Assembly (NCBI GenBank): GCA_021018995.1
Contig: CM037587.1
Coordinates: 61,540,104 to 61,604,103 of the forward strand
DNA from: Chloranthus sessilifolius
Lineage: Eukaryota; Streptophyta; Magnoliopsida; Chloranthales; Chloranthaceae
Reading direction: 5' to 3'
Length of the DNA stretch: 64,000 nucleotides
Shown piece after piece: positions 33,531 through 45,010 of the stretch (the first letter of the stretch is position 1; each line of letters begins with the position of its first letter). The notes beneath the pieces were generated by a model. It saw nothing but the letters and a program-made list of their open reading frames with translations. It was not told the DNA's origin and made no database searches. The position numbers were made by a program, and so were the translations under genes.

Positions 33531-33860
33531 AATCTATTGGAAGCTGAAAGGGAGAGGTCCCGGTTTGAGCAACTGAACCTGCTAGATGAGAAAAGTCTCC
33601 TAGCCTTGTGTCACACCCAGGCCTAGAAAGGGTGAATCACATGCACTTACAACAAAGGTGTTGACATTTGAGATTTGAAAGTGGGTGACACAGTACTCAA
33701 GAAAATCTTCCCTTCTCTCCATGCTGATCCGAGAGGGAAATTTGAGCCCAACTGGGAAGGACCCTTTGTCATCCGAGAAGTACTCCCAAGGTACATGCTC
33801 TGCCTTGCCACCCTGGACGAAGATCACTTTCCTGAGCCCATGAACATTGGATATGTCTGA
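33531..33860 (+). pseudogene. IN: TatN pol remnant: integrase C-terminal end
   Basis: ERERSRFEQLNLLDEKSLLA (about 33547-33606) and then KVGDTVLKKIFP ... RGKFEPNWEGPFVIREVLP (33676-33790) are the usual last part of Tat integrases. They end with EPMNIGYV and a stop at 33858-33860. Zinc domain and DDE core are missing. The joint with the RT remnant lies at about 33505-33540. Confidence 0.8.
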
Positions 33861-36800
33861 CTGTTCTACTCATAGTTTCCCTGGCAAGGTAAGTATTGAT
33901 AAAATAGATACGTGACTGCTCAAAGACCCAGTAAAAGAGGTTGTCATTTCAAAAGCCAAGTAGCCAGAAGGTATCCCTGAATGCTCATACCCTTTGCTAC
34001 CCAATTTGAGCCAGTGGCCTCTCTTTCATAAACCCCTCCAAAAAAATGTGTGCGTATAATACCAACAAAAATGGAGAAAAAGAGTCACCCTCAAAAATCC
34101 AAAAGAAAATGGAAAAGCAAAGCCCAAAAAAAAGAGATTGTCTCAAAAAGCAAAAAGAATTAAAAAATAGAAAAAGTGGGGCATGTATAGTCAAAATTTC
34201 CCAAGGAAGAAGTGTATTACGGCAACTAGAACCCTATCAAGGAAACCTTCTTAAACCAAGAATACCTTCAAGAATTCCTAATCTATCCCATGGCCAAGAT
34301 ACATCCCTGAAGAAAGCCCTCTTTAAGGTATACGAGTAGTCACAGTATCCATTAAAGTCAGCACAAGCTGAGCTATGAGACAACAAAAGAATTCCATCCA
34401 CCCGGCTATGACGGAATCGACATCCATGTCATGGCCTTTAAAAAAATAAAGAAAAATAAAATAAAATAAAAATATACAAGGTCAAAGTGAAATGGACGTG
34501 GTGAAAACTCGCAAGGGCGCCATAGGTAAAAATAGCCTGAAAGGGTGCTTGGGGTAAAAATGCATACCCATGCACGCAGTGAAAACCTGAAAGGGCACTA
34601 CAGATAAAAAAGAGGAAAACAATGGGCACGGCGAAAACCCGTCTTGGGCGATGTGAATAAAAATATTCAAAAGAAGAAAGAAGAAAATCATTGAGTTACT
34701 TCCTTTAGTTACATCTTTGTGTGATTTTATCGCCAACTGGGCCACTCATGTTAGCTTAAATCAGGTTCTGACTAGGAATATCTTCAGGCTATATCGTCAA
34801 ACGTATGACCCAAGGTAAGAAAAAAAGGTTAATTCAATCCAAAGGGATGGACATTTCGACCTCAAAAATTTTGAACCTCACTCAGGTCTGACCGCATGAA
34901 TGAGTTCGGGTTTGCTCAAGAGGGGACCCGTTACTTCGTCTCACTGATAAGGCATCAAACAAAAAAAAGAAGAAAAGCCAAAAAAGAAAAAAAATCAAGA
35001 AAAATCTAAATACAAAAAAATTCTATATTTCTATTCTTTTCCATGTACATATGTACAACATCATACTTCCATCTCAAAGATTGAAGAAAAAGAATAAAAA
35101 ATTTTTGAAAACAAAAATCCAAATATATATATATATATATAAATATTGAAAATTGAAAAAAAATAGGTAAAAGTTGGCTTCTCCTTCTATTGATTAGGAT
35201 ATATATATTTTTTATATATAAACAAAAAAGGGACTGACGTTTTCTCAAGAATGTGTAGGAACAACAAATAGTCCAAAGCCTCGAAGCAGGCAACCTTTCG
35301 GCGATGGAAAAATCAAATGAAGCATCTCACCACCAACGTCCAGTCTATTCGAAAAAGAAAAAAAGAGAAGAAAGAAAATTATTTTGAAAAAAAAAAAGAA
35401 GAAATCTGTGTTTTCATTGAACTTTTCACGCACAGCTACGCACATACGGATTTCAATGCGGTAAAATGTCAATATTTTATCAGCAACACAACTGTGCTAA
35501 ATTAATGTTCCAAGTCTAAGGTTCACCTTGGATCTATCGATCCTACTTCAAAGTAGGAGCAACGGTGTCAATCTTAGTCAAACAGTCAATATTTCAATCG
35601 GATTGATTCCACCGCCTAATCTTCGCGTTGATCGCTCCATTTTTGGTTTTAGGTGAACTTAAGTGCCTTGAACTTCATGTTCATTACGTGATATTTTCGG
35701 AGGTGTAAACTCTTCGTCTACACTATCCTAGCGAGAGGCCTACGGGGTTTGAGGTCCAGATAACTCCGTCTTTGAAAAGATCCATTGTTGAATTGATTCC
35801 AACCTCTCAAATATGAAACTACGTCTGACAACTATGTGCAAATATGCATGCAGAAGGGCCCATTTTAGGGCATAGGCTTAAAACCTCCATAGTATCCCTG
35901 TAAAGTGTACGCCATGCGTCTGGGTATCCGTTGGATGGTCGTTTATTCTCGTAAATAGTACTTGGATGGGATCTGTGTCGAGACTTCCATCGCCTTATTA
36001 TTTATTGCCCCTAATGGGTGCATGTTTATGCATAGTTGTTCGATTGTAATTTCATTGATGGCGACGGCCAAGATTGAGTGTCTCCTTCTGTGGACACCCG
36101 ATTCTGACCCAATCCTTTCGATATCACATGGACTTGAGTATGTTGGCTTCGATTTCGTTGTAAACTATTTTGGGGGCACAGGCTCTTGGTATGCACTATC
36201 TGGGCGTGCACCCCCCGGGATTCGAGGTCCAGATAGTTCTTGTTTTGAAAGAAAATATAAAAAGCAATCATTTGAAAAAGAAAAAAAGAAGAAGAAACCT
36301 GTGTTTTCATGCTATGCACATGCATGCTCCATTGCGGTAAAATGTTAATATTTTATTGGAAATGCAACTGTTCTACATTAACGTCCTGAGTCTAAGGATC
36401 GCCTTGGATCTTTGGATCTTACTTTAAAGTAGGAGCAACGGTGTCAATCTCAGTCAAACGGTCAATGTTTCGATCGGGTCTACTCCACTGCTAAATCTTT
36501 GCGATGAGCGCTCTGTTTGTGGATTCATAGGAACGTGAGTGTCTAACTTTAGAATCATCACGAGCTATTTCGGAGGTGTGGGCTCTTGGTATGCATTGTC
36601 CAGGAGTGAGCCCTACGGGGTTTGAGGTCCAGATAACTCCGTTATGAAAAAGGTCAATTGTTGGTTGAGACCAACCTGTTAAAATGAAACTACATATCAA
36701 TCAACTATGTGTAAACATGCATGTAGAAGGGTGCATTTCCCTTATTTCTGTAGGCTTAAGCCTGTATTGGCACAGTATCCCTATAAAGTGTACACCATAC

Positions 36801-37632
36801 ATCTGGGTATCTGTAGGATGGTCATTTGCTCTTGTAAATTATACCCGAACGGAATCTGGGTTGAGACTTCTATCGCTTTTGTTGCTTATCGCCCCTAATG
36901 GGTGCATGTTTATGCATAGTTAAATGATTTGTAAGATCAATGTCGACGGAGACCAGGATTGGATGTCTCCTTCAGTAGACACCAAATTTTGGCCAAATTT
37001 GTTCAGTGTTATTTGAAGTTTGATGCTCTAGGTCATGTTAATCTGGGGCACATTATAAAAAAATGGCACACACTCTCAAAAAGCGTTGTGACATCAATAT
37101 TCGCACCGCTCAAGTAGTTGTGCTAAATTAACTTTGGGATCGATGGGTTCACCCAAAGACCTCGAACCTTGCTCTACGCAAGGGCACCCGTCGCCGGTTA
37201 AATGGGGTAATCAATGCCTCGTATGATTGGACACAAGTCGTGGACCTTCGCGCATTTGTCTTGTGCCTATCTTTAAGTATGGGTCGATCACCCTCTCACT
37301 TACGGAATTGTTATATTCAAAATAAAACTTGAACATCAAATATCTTCAATCAACTCAAGAAGCAGACATTTTTCCCAGCATATTGGGCTTTCACAACTCG
37401 CTCCATCTCGGTTATGCCCAGTAATGTCACTAAGCATTTGGGGATCGATAGCCGTGAGGAACGGACGTTTTTCCCGACATACAGGGCTTCTGTTTACTCA
37501 CCATATTACCCACTTGATGTTTGAGGTTCATTTTAAATATAGAGGATCCATCAAGTGTTGCCTTGGGCCTCTTCGGATGTCTCTTGTCTTTGGCATCCGA
37601 TCATTAGTGATCGAATACCAAAGAGGGGCATC
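33861..37632 (+). other. TatN 3' non-coding region with repeats and PPT
   Basis: There is no gene here. A-rich tracts occupy 34020-34200 and 34970-35200. An array of about four GTGAAAACCTGAAAGGGC-type units lies at 34497-34670, a pattern seen in other Tat elements. A tandem duplication with ~876-bp spacing covers about 35395-37040. A purine run AAAGAGGGGCA (37622-37630) directly before the 3' LTR is the PPT. Confidence 0.75.
35395..37040 (+). repeat. Tandem duplication of ~0.88-kb unit in TatN 3' region
   Basis: Unit 1 starts near 35395 and unit 2 near 36285. Matching anchor words lie at an offset of about 876 bases: AGGAGCAACGGTGTCAATCT at 35555 and 36431, and CCCCTAATGGGTGCATGTTT near 36010 and 36893. 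The copies have clearly diverged. A third, weaker echo (GTGCTAAATTAA near 37124) may continue the series. Confidence 0.85.
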
Positions 37633-38905
37633 TGTAAACACCCAAATTTGGCTCAAGGCCCGATCGAGACATACTTCAAGAGAGGCACACCCCTGAGCTT
37701 CCAATAGCATTCCAAAAACCCTTAGGAATCATCCTAAAACCCTTAGGAATCATCCCAAACCCTTAGGAATCAACTCCAATCTTCCCGGATCCCTTAGAAC
37801 ACATCCCAGACAAGTTTCTAAACCCTCCTGAGTAGTAGTTGGAAAGAGGAGGGCTAAAATTTACACAGACCTCTTCTGGAGTTGAGTTATATACCATTAG
37901 AAAGAGAACTTCTCCCTCTTTCCAATGGGCTAAGAATCACCTCAATCAGAGTTATATATAAGAAGTTATGGTAATTTGAAAACGGGCAGTTTTGACTCAA
38001 TGTTACTTAGCGCAACTATTAGTTGCGCCAAGACATTTTTTGCCCAAAAATGGCTTGGTGCAACTATTAGTTGCGCCAGGTATAGGTGGGGCCCACCTCA
38101 GGCTCTGAACTTCTAGACACTATAGCTTTTCGTGGCACATCTAATACATGCGCCAGACTTAGCTATAGTAACTGATGGTTTTTTGCTCGAAAATGGCTTT
38201 TGGGGTTTGACTTGTTGGCAATCTCAAAGTTTGGGATGGGTTTCATTAGGACTGTTGCACCCATGTTTACCCTATTTGCAACCCTTTAGTCATTTGAAAC
38301 CTCACCCTATCATCCACCATTAAACCTAACCTTCACCCTTTTCCAAGCTCTTGAAAACCTACGAAACCTTAGATGCTAGATTACCTAATTGCTAAACCCA
38401 ATTAGCATCTAAGTAGCCTTCTAACCTCCCCTTTTCCTATAAATAGAGAGGCACCCCTCCCTTTACAAAGGCTTGAAAATTTTCCCAAAAGTGAGAAAAG
38501 ATTAAGAGAGACCTTTTCCCCCTTTGGTGTTCCAACCCCATATAAATTCCAGAATTGATCTTTGCCCTTTAAACCTCATTTTCTACCATCAATCTTTGAG
38601 ATTTAGCTAGAACTACCCCCTAGCCTTCTTCCTCTACCTCTTAGCTACCAAGCCTTAGATATTAGAACCCTTCTCCTAACCCATTTGCGATCGGAAGCTC
38701 ATTGGCGACGCTCTCGCACGAAGGACCACATTAGTGCTACAAGGGCCCGAGAGCTCCAGCTCTCTCCTCTATTCCTCTACCTTATTTGGCTTTTCCTCTA
38801 TCCTAGAATTGAGCCGTTACGTTACCCAAATTTTGGCAAGCGGGAAGGACTCAATAGGATCGGTGTGCCTTCGGGCAAGAGGAAGTGCTGCTCATTTTGC
38901 TTCTT

Positions 38906-38938
<33 letters not shown>

Positions 38939-39200
38939 AACCAGCCCCACATAGACCCGGCCATAGTAGAGACCACTTACGAGCGGGTTGATCGAGTGTC
39001 TAACACCTTCCTGATAGATAACCGAAGCCCCTACCTGAGGGCCTTTGGTGTAGAGCGGTGAATTAGAGTCATATTTTATAGTTCGGTGCATTTAATATTG
39101 ATTTGGGTTTCTCGGGACACCGAAAGCTCAAGGTGGCGAGTCTTTATTTTTCATACGAGCGTATCATCACGACGGATTGTCAAAAATCCATAGTTGCACA
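37633..39200 (+). mobile_element. TatN 3' LTR (1,568 bp)
   Basis: It begins TGTAAACACCC after the PPT and ends AGTTGCACA. The TATA box CTATAAATAGAG lies near 38438. A longer (TA)n tract lies at about 38907-38938. It retains the 113 bases missing from the 5' LTR. Confidence 0.92.
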
Positions 39201-40860
39201 ATAGGGAATCTGAATCACCATTTGGCATTGCTCTGCAACGATTGCCAACCCGTTCGCGATAATCAAGGACTCCTGATACATTACTTCTAGAGATCACTCA
39301 AAGGGAAAGCACTTGATTGGTTTGCCGGACTCCCACTTCACAAGATTAAAACGTACGATGATATGGTCAGATAATTTATGGACCAATATAAGTACCTGAT
39401 ATAAGAAGTGGTTAGTCTTAGCGACTTGATGGTGACGAAGCAAGAACCAAAGGAAGACTTTGTGGATTTTGTAGCACGTTGGAGGAAGCTTGTGGCAAGC
39501 ACTGAAAGCCAAATGAAGGACAAATATATAATTGACATCATCATAGAGAACGTCAAAGAGCCTCTCTAAAGCACTCTTATTATAGGCAATTGCTCAGACT
39601 TTGCTACCCTTCACCTACGTGCTAGCTGCATCCAATGACATATAAAGGGGGAAGACCTCACCTTTTCAATAGTAGCATCGAAAGTTGTTGCTTACAGTGC
39701 CTCAAAGATGAAAAACAATAGGAAAACCTCTAGCTCTGAGCAGGTCAACACGGTTTCCAACCAATGTCAAAGCTCTGAGAATGGAAATTATCAACTGAGG
39801 ATTTTCGATCAAAGTCAATACCAGAACCAAAATCAACAGCGGTACCCTAATCAGAATTAGAACTAGTACCAAAACCGAAACCAATACTCTAACCAAGATT
39901 CCCACCAAAACTAGAATGTCGCTCAAAACCGGCTAGCTAACCCTCAGAGCTATAACAACGTATGCCTGCCTTAGGACATCAGCCAATAAACCAAACACCC
40001 TTACCAACCTAAACGCAATCACTATCCCCCATTACCTGACACCATCCCCAACATATCTCGCCTTCTTAGTGATCAAAATCTTATTCGATTCCCACTAGAA
40101 TGGCCATGACCCTGGCCCGCCAACCTTGACTACAGTAAGTTCTGCGCCTTTCATCGATACACAGGACATAATTTAGAAGACTGCTAGGTTTTACGGGATA
40201 TGATCTACGACATGAATGATCAAAACCAGATTGACTGGGAATCCCTCTAAAATTCTAACCAGAATAATAATCAACCCCCACAAAACTTACGGATTATCAA
40301 TAATCTCATGCCTAATTACAACCAAGGGATGGTCGCTCACATCACTACAGTAGATATCTTGAGCCAATTCCCCCTTCGTCCTCCTACCCTCATCACCTAT
40401 GTCAGTCCTTCAGATACTTCAGCCCATTCAGATGATCCCCAGAGGCCTCCCATCATTTGCCACATCCTTCATCCTTGATCACTTGGATTGCTCCTCCGAA
40501 TCCTCCACCCTATCCAACCTTCACTCAAATTTGAGTCCAATTGTTCTGAGCTAGAGGACCAAGCCTCCGACCTGCAAAACCCTCTAAACCCCCAAATTCT
40601 GAGACAACTCTGCCACCACTTCCCCAATGTGACTCTGAGCCTGAGAACGAAGATAATGTTCTTCAAACCGCGGACCAAATTTCGGCATGGGTGGATAGCC
40701 TCTCCCAAAAGACTTCAAGTCGAGGGCACAAGACTACGATAGAACATCAGTCAGATGCAAAGATGAGTGAACAGAAGGAAGAACCCGGCAAGGAGGAGGC
40801 ACTGATCTCCACCTTCTTTGAAGAGGAAGACTACGCCCCATATCTCCAGCCATGAAATGG
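39201..40860 (+). pseudogene. gag: TatH gag, C-terminal piece
   Basis: The gag core resumes with LNHHLALLCNDC, KGKALDWFAGLPLHKIKTYD (about 39300-39360), EDFVDFVARWRKLVAS (39455-39500) and KDKYIIDIIIENVKEPL. A Gln/Asn-rich stretch (39780-39930) and the zinc-knuckle variant CAFHRYTGHNLEDC (about 40141-40185) follow. These are Tat-type gag hallmarks. Multiple stops are present. It forms one gene with 26540-26757, split by TatN. Confidence 0.78.
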
Positions 40861-41990
40861 CATAGCTCCACTGCGTATCCCTTCTTCAAACTTCACTCTG
40901 TTCATGACAAGCATTGCAAGTGAGTTCATCAATGTTAGTCACAGTGGGGCTCCAGGATCAACGACCGACATGCTCGATCCTCATATCAGGGACTAATTAT
41001 CCACTGCCACAATTTCACAGGGAGAAGCAGAATGTCTGCGCTCAGCCATCAGAAAGAATAGCAAGGGAAAGAAAGTGAACCTACCTCCCCTAGCTCATGT
41101 AATCCCTCCACCTCTAGCTCCAGAATCGACATCTCAACCACCTCAACTGAATGTCAGCAAAGCCAACCGGCCTGACAAGGAGCCAACCCTAGAGATAGGC
41201 CAGGAATACAACCTTCTTTGGCACCTTGGGAAGGTACCAGTGCATATATCAATACTTGAGCTCATCAAGAAATCACCAGAACACCACTGACTGTTAATAG
41301 AGACATTGGACGAGACATACATGAATGAAGATACCACCCTAGATGAGCTACACGAGATTGCTTCAGTTATGACTCGACCTCCGGCACTCACCTTCACAGA
41401 AGCTGATATGCTTAACGAATTACGATGTGGAAGCTTGAACCCCATATACCTGACAGTTATAATAAGAGGGTTCTCAGTACCCCATGCGCTACTTGACACA
41501 GGAGCAGGGCTTAACATCTGTCCCATAACGATGCTCAAGATGCTCGAATATACTGAACAAGACATAAGGCCTTCGTCCTTATCCCACATTACTTATGATG
41601 GTTCTCGATGCTTCATCAAAGTAACTATCAAGTTATAAGTCCACCTCGGGCTAGTCAGCAAGGGTGCCACATTCCACATCTCTGACTCCTTAAGCACCTA
41701 TAACTTAATACTAGGGAGAAAGTGGTTAGAATCCATGAAGGTTGTTGCGTCTACATACCACCAGTGCATCAAGTTCCCTCATGAGGATTCTATTATCAAG
41801 ATATACACCGACGCCCCTCTCTAGGAAATAGATACCAACTATGCAGCAAGCATTCCAATGGCACATGACTCCGTGCTAAATACTGGCCACATCAAAAGGG
41901 TGAAGAATCCCGATGACACATTAGTAGCAGAAATCAGTCATCCCCCGTTCCTCCCAACCTGCCAACAAAGATTAACAATGTAATATCTCA
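40861..41990 (+). pseudogene. pro: TatH protease region
   Basis: An upstream VPVHISILELIKKSPEHH segment (about 41230-41290) is the usual Tat gag-protease linker. The aspartic protease motif ALLDTGAGLNI has its Asp at 41495-41497, and LILGRKWLES (about 41705-41735) is the second motif. The frame is open from 41306 to 41638, then a TAA interrupts. Coding likeness fades by about 41990, and no RT is found before the Chr1 LTR. Confidence 0.8.
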
Positions 41991-42757
41991 AGATCTTTGA
42001 GCCCAGTGCGTCATGTTAATACTCAACTTCGGTGGTGGGGTACTCTGCGTGCTACATGGGATGAGCAGTTCAATTTATGGGTCCAAATGGAAGTCAAAGG
42101 TATGTTGACTGATAGAACACACACACATGCATTCTTGCATCGATCGTACACCAGATATAACATTGTACAGAAGCCATCAGGCATTAGATTCGATTTAAGC
42201 ATGGCCTCATAATAACTAATCTTGGACCTCACGAGCCCAAGCCAATACCGAAGTCTGGATTGCAGCCGACACGAAACCATCACTCAATGCCATACACAAC
42301 ACTTGAGTGTATGGGCCACACTCTGAAACAACCACCCATAGAAGAAATGTCATTTTTATTTTATTGGACCTAAAACACTTAAGACCCATTAGACAACCAA
42401 TCAAGTAAGGCCCATTAGTGGAGAGCCATGGGATGGCCCGTACACCACCCTTGATTGTACAAGCTACACTCCAAATCAAGACCCTAACTTATAAAGAGAA
42501 TTTTTGCACGCATCAGAGCCATGCATTGTCGCTGAAAACAAGGGAGAGGGAAAGAGAGAAGAGAACTAGTTCATTCTCAGCTCTTGAGACCCACATGTTG
42601 GAACCTATCCCAATCATTGAAATATAGGAAGACTTCAACTAGATCAATCGCCGCAAATCTGTCGAGAGTGGTGATCAGAGCGCCGGACATATTGTAAGCT
42701 TCGCACAAAAATCCTTTCAACGCCGATTGTAAAAAATGTGTAAAAAGGTACGTACCG
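41991..42757 (+). other. Unassigned segment between TatH and Chr1
   Basis: I find no domain or LTR pair. A TCAAAG/GTATGT junction at about 42096-42104 would fit a splice donor, as in Ogre elements, which carry an intron between protease and RT; this is speculation. Around 42470-42640, a CTTATAAAGAG box followed by purine-rich sequence resembles a promoter and leader. It may be flanking DNA, TatH intron or another decayed LTR. Confidence 0.3.
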
Positions 42758-44854
42758 TGTCACGATTGTACGAATCATAACTCTAGTAGTTAGAACCTAA
42801 AATCATTGTTGGCATAATCACATGCAACGATTTCGATGATCGAACATGGTAGAAATGATAATCTCTGATAATCGATAGCCGAAAACATTGCATGCGGGGA
42901 AGAACGAAGGCAAAATAATGACCCAAATGGAAAATAGGTGTGGCTTGTCTGATCGAAGTATGAACCTTGATCACATGCAAGGGATTCAAGTGAAAATTTG
43001 GGAGTTTTTGGCATAAAGAAGAGGAGAAAATGAAGCCTGAATGATCATACTCGCCCAGGCTAAGCATGAACTAGCCAGTCGAGCTAGCAGCTAGGGCGTA
43101 GAGAAAAAAGAAGTAAAGAACTCACCTGGGCGAGTTATTTAGGAAAAATAGTTCGGGCATAATTTGCTCGAGCGATAGGTAATGCTAAAGGGTTAGCGTG
43201 GGTGGCACTCAAACCCGCCGGGGCAAGCTGCCTTTAAGGCACGGGGCTTAAGTGCATTAGTGAGCTCGCCCGGGCAAGTTTCACCGACCATTTTTCTCAA
43301 GCGAAAGCTGCCCAGGCAACTTTAAGTGCCACTTTAAATTTTAAAGTGGAGACGTTGGGAGACTTCCTAGCTTATCTAGGGCGAGTTACATTGCCTACGT
43401 GCCCTTTTTGCCTTCACTTAAGAGTTTTCTTCGGCGCCTTGACTTAGGAAAAACCTTGTGTGCATAGTGGCTCTTTACACGTCATTTGACTCGGAGCATG
43501 CACTGATCTAGGTTAACACGCGAGGCAACCAATAGATTTCCACTAGACGTCCTTGCATTCGATCACGTGTATTGTCGTCTTTGAGGTAGGGAAAATACCC
43601 TGCTTGATTATTGTTTCCTTGCATTCATGCCATTGATGCTAACATTAAAAGTAGCATATTTTTCCAAACTTGTTCAATATGAGATTTCGATATATTTTTG
43701 AGAATTATAATTGATACACATACATGATTTATATGCTTCTATGCAATGCATCTTGTTACATCTTGTGTTCACTTCGATGAAATTCGATTGTTCTAATGTT
43801 CCTTGTGCAATTATTAACTGCTTTGTATACATGTTTGACATCGCACCTTTGCTATGACTTTTTTTTATGTTCTGATTCAAGTGACCCTGTTAACGTAGCT
43901 CAGGGGCTTGGATTCTTGAGTTAAGTGACCCTGTTAATGTAGCACAGGGGCTTAACTACTAGGCATAAGCGGCCCTGTTAACGTAGGTCAGGGGCTTGGC
44001 TTTTTGGTTCGAGTGACCCTATTAACGTAGCTCAAGGGCTTGATCCTTTTGACTTCGCTTGGTCCTAGTATACACACTCGTGTTATTCGTTCGACACGTA
44101 CTCATGTTCTAATAAGATCTTCTGATTTACTACTCATTGTTATGCATATTTTACGTTTTCATGATACGCCATGTTTGATACGTTAAATAAGTGCTATGTT
44201 TTTGAAACCCAAGTCATGTGATAAGCACAACTTGATTTATTTTCCTTAGTTTATATGCAACATGACCATGAATGAGAAAGATAAAAGATGGTTGAGCAAT
44301 GTGTTTTCCTTACTGAGCTTAGATTGTAGCTCACCCCTCGACTATACGTCACAGCTGCAGGGGAAGATTTGACAAGGGATCCTAAGCAAGCCAAGGATCC
44401 AGATTATAATCCTGACGAGTAAGAGGATTTGCCAGAAGAACACTTTCCTTAGTGGACTAGTGGAAAGTGTAGTTATTTTGGGCTTTTGTAAACTCTACAG
44501 TAAAAATACTCATTAAATACTTGTCTTTTGTGTTTTGCTCTCCGCTATTTAGGTGAAGGTCAACCTTCACCAGTGGATTGATAGTTTCGATATATGTGGG
44601 AATGTACATCGTGTAGGTTTATTTTTCTAGATTTCTTATGCCATAGCTCTGATATTCTTCCACATTGTGCACTTAGATTTTTCCTCATGTAAGCTTACCA
44701 TTAACTGATGAACCAATCCTTCCTATTGTTGATGTGAGGAAAGATCGAGTTGTTACGAAGACTAGTTGAACATATCGATACCATAGCATCACTATATTTT
44801 AGATCGTGCATGATATGACAGTGCGGGTTTTAAGTAAGGAAGACGGGGCTGTCA
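42758..44854 (+). mobile_element. Chr1 5' LTR (start inferred)
   Basis: The end is clear: GGGGCTGTCA at 44854, four bases before the PBS. The start is placed at TGTCACGATT (42758), the common opening of this group, and could be wrong because the 3' LTR is outside the window. The LTR contains four ~46-bp tandem units at about 43880-44045. Confidence 0.65.
43880..44045 (+). repeat. Four ~46-bp tandem repeats in Chr1 LTR
   Basis: Each unit reads about GTGACCCTGTTAACGTAG, then YTCAGGGGCTTG and a variable linker. Units start near 43881, 43927, 43970 and 44013. Confidence 0.9.
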
Positions 44855-44858
44855 GATG

Positions 44859-44876
44859 TGGTATCAAAGTCCTAGG
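44859..44876 (+). other. Chr1 primer-binding site (tRNA-iMet type)
   Basis: TGGTATCAAAGTCCTAGG matches the initiator-methionine tRNA complement TGGTATCAGAGCC with small changes. It lies four bases after the LTR end. Confidence 0.85.
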
Positions 44877-45010
44877 CTATATGTCGCATGGGCATTCAAA
44901 GTTATGATGTAGTAGAAGCAATGGCAGTAGAGTCTAATAAATTTTAGGTTAGACTCTTAGAGTCGACCCGGTTGATCTAATTTAGTATTGTGTGACCATC
45001 TCAGGTCAAC

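Larger units (their letters stand above)
26758..39200 (+). mobile_element. TatN: Tat/Ogre-type LTR retrotransposon with deleted pol core
   Basis: It has two LTRs (26758-28190 and 37633-39200), a PBS after the first, a PPT before the second, a long repetitive gag, and only the edges of pol. Protease, most of RT, RNase H and the integrase core are gone. The target duplication is weak (ACAAG at 26753-26757 against ATAGG at 39201-39205), as expected for an old insertion. It lies inside TatH gag. Confidence 0.88.

Noticed and set aside
38907-38938. (TA)n tracts as a functional site (also 27907-27927 and 35126-35220)
   Set aside because: Simple microsatellites of differing length in the two TatN LTRs; ordinary slippage explains them.
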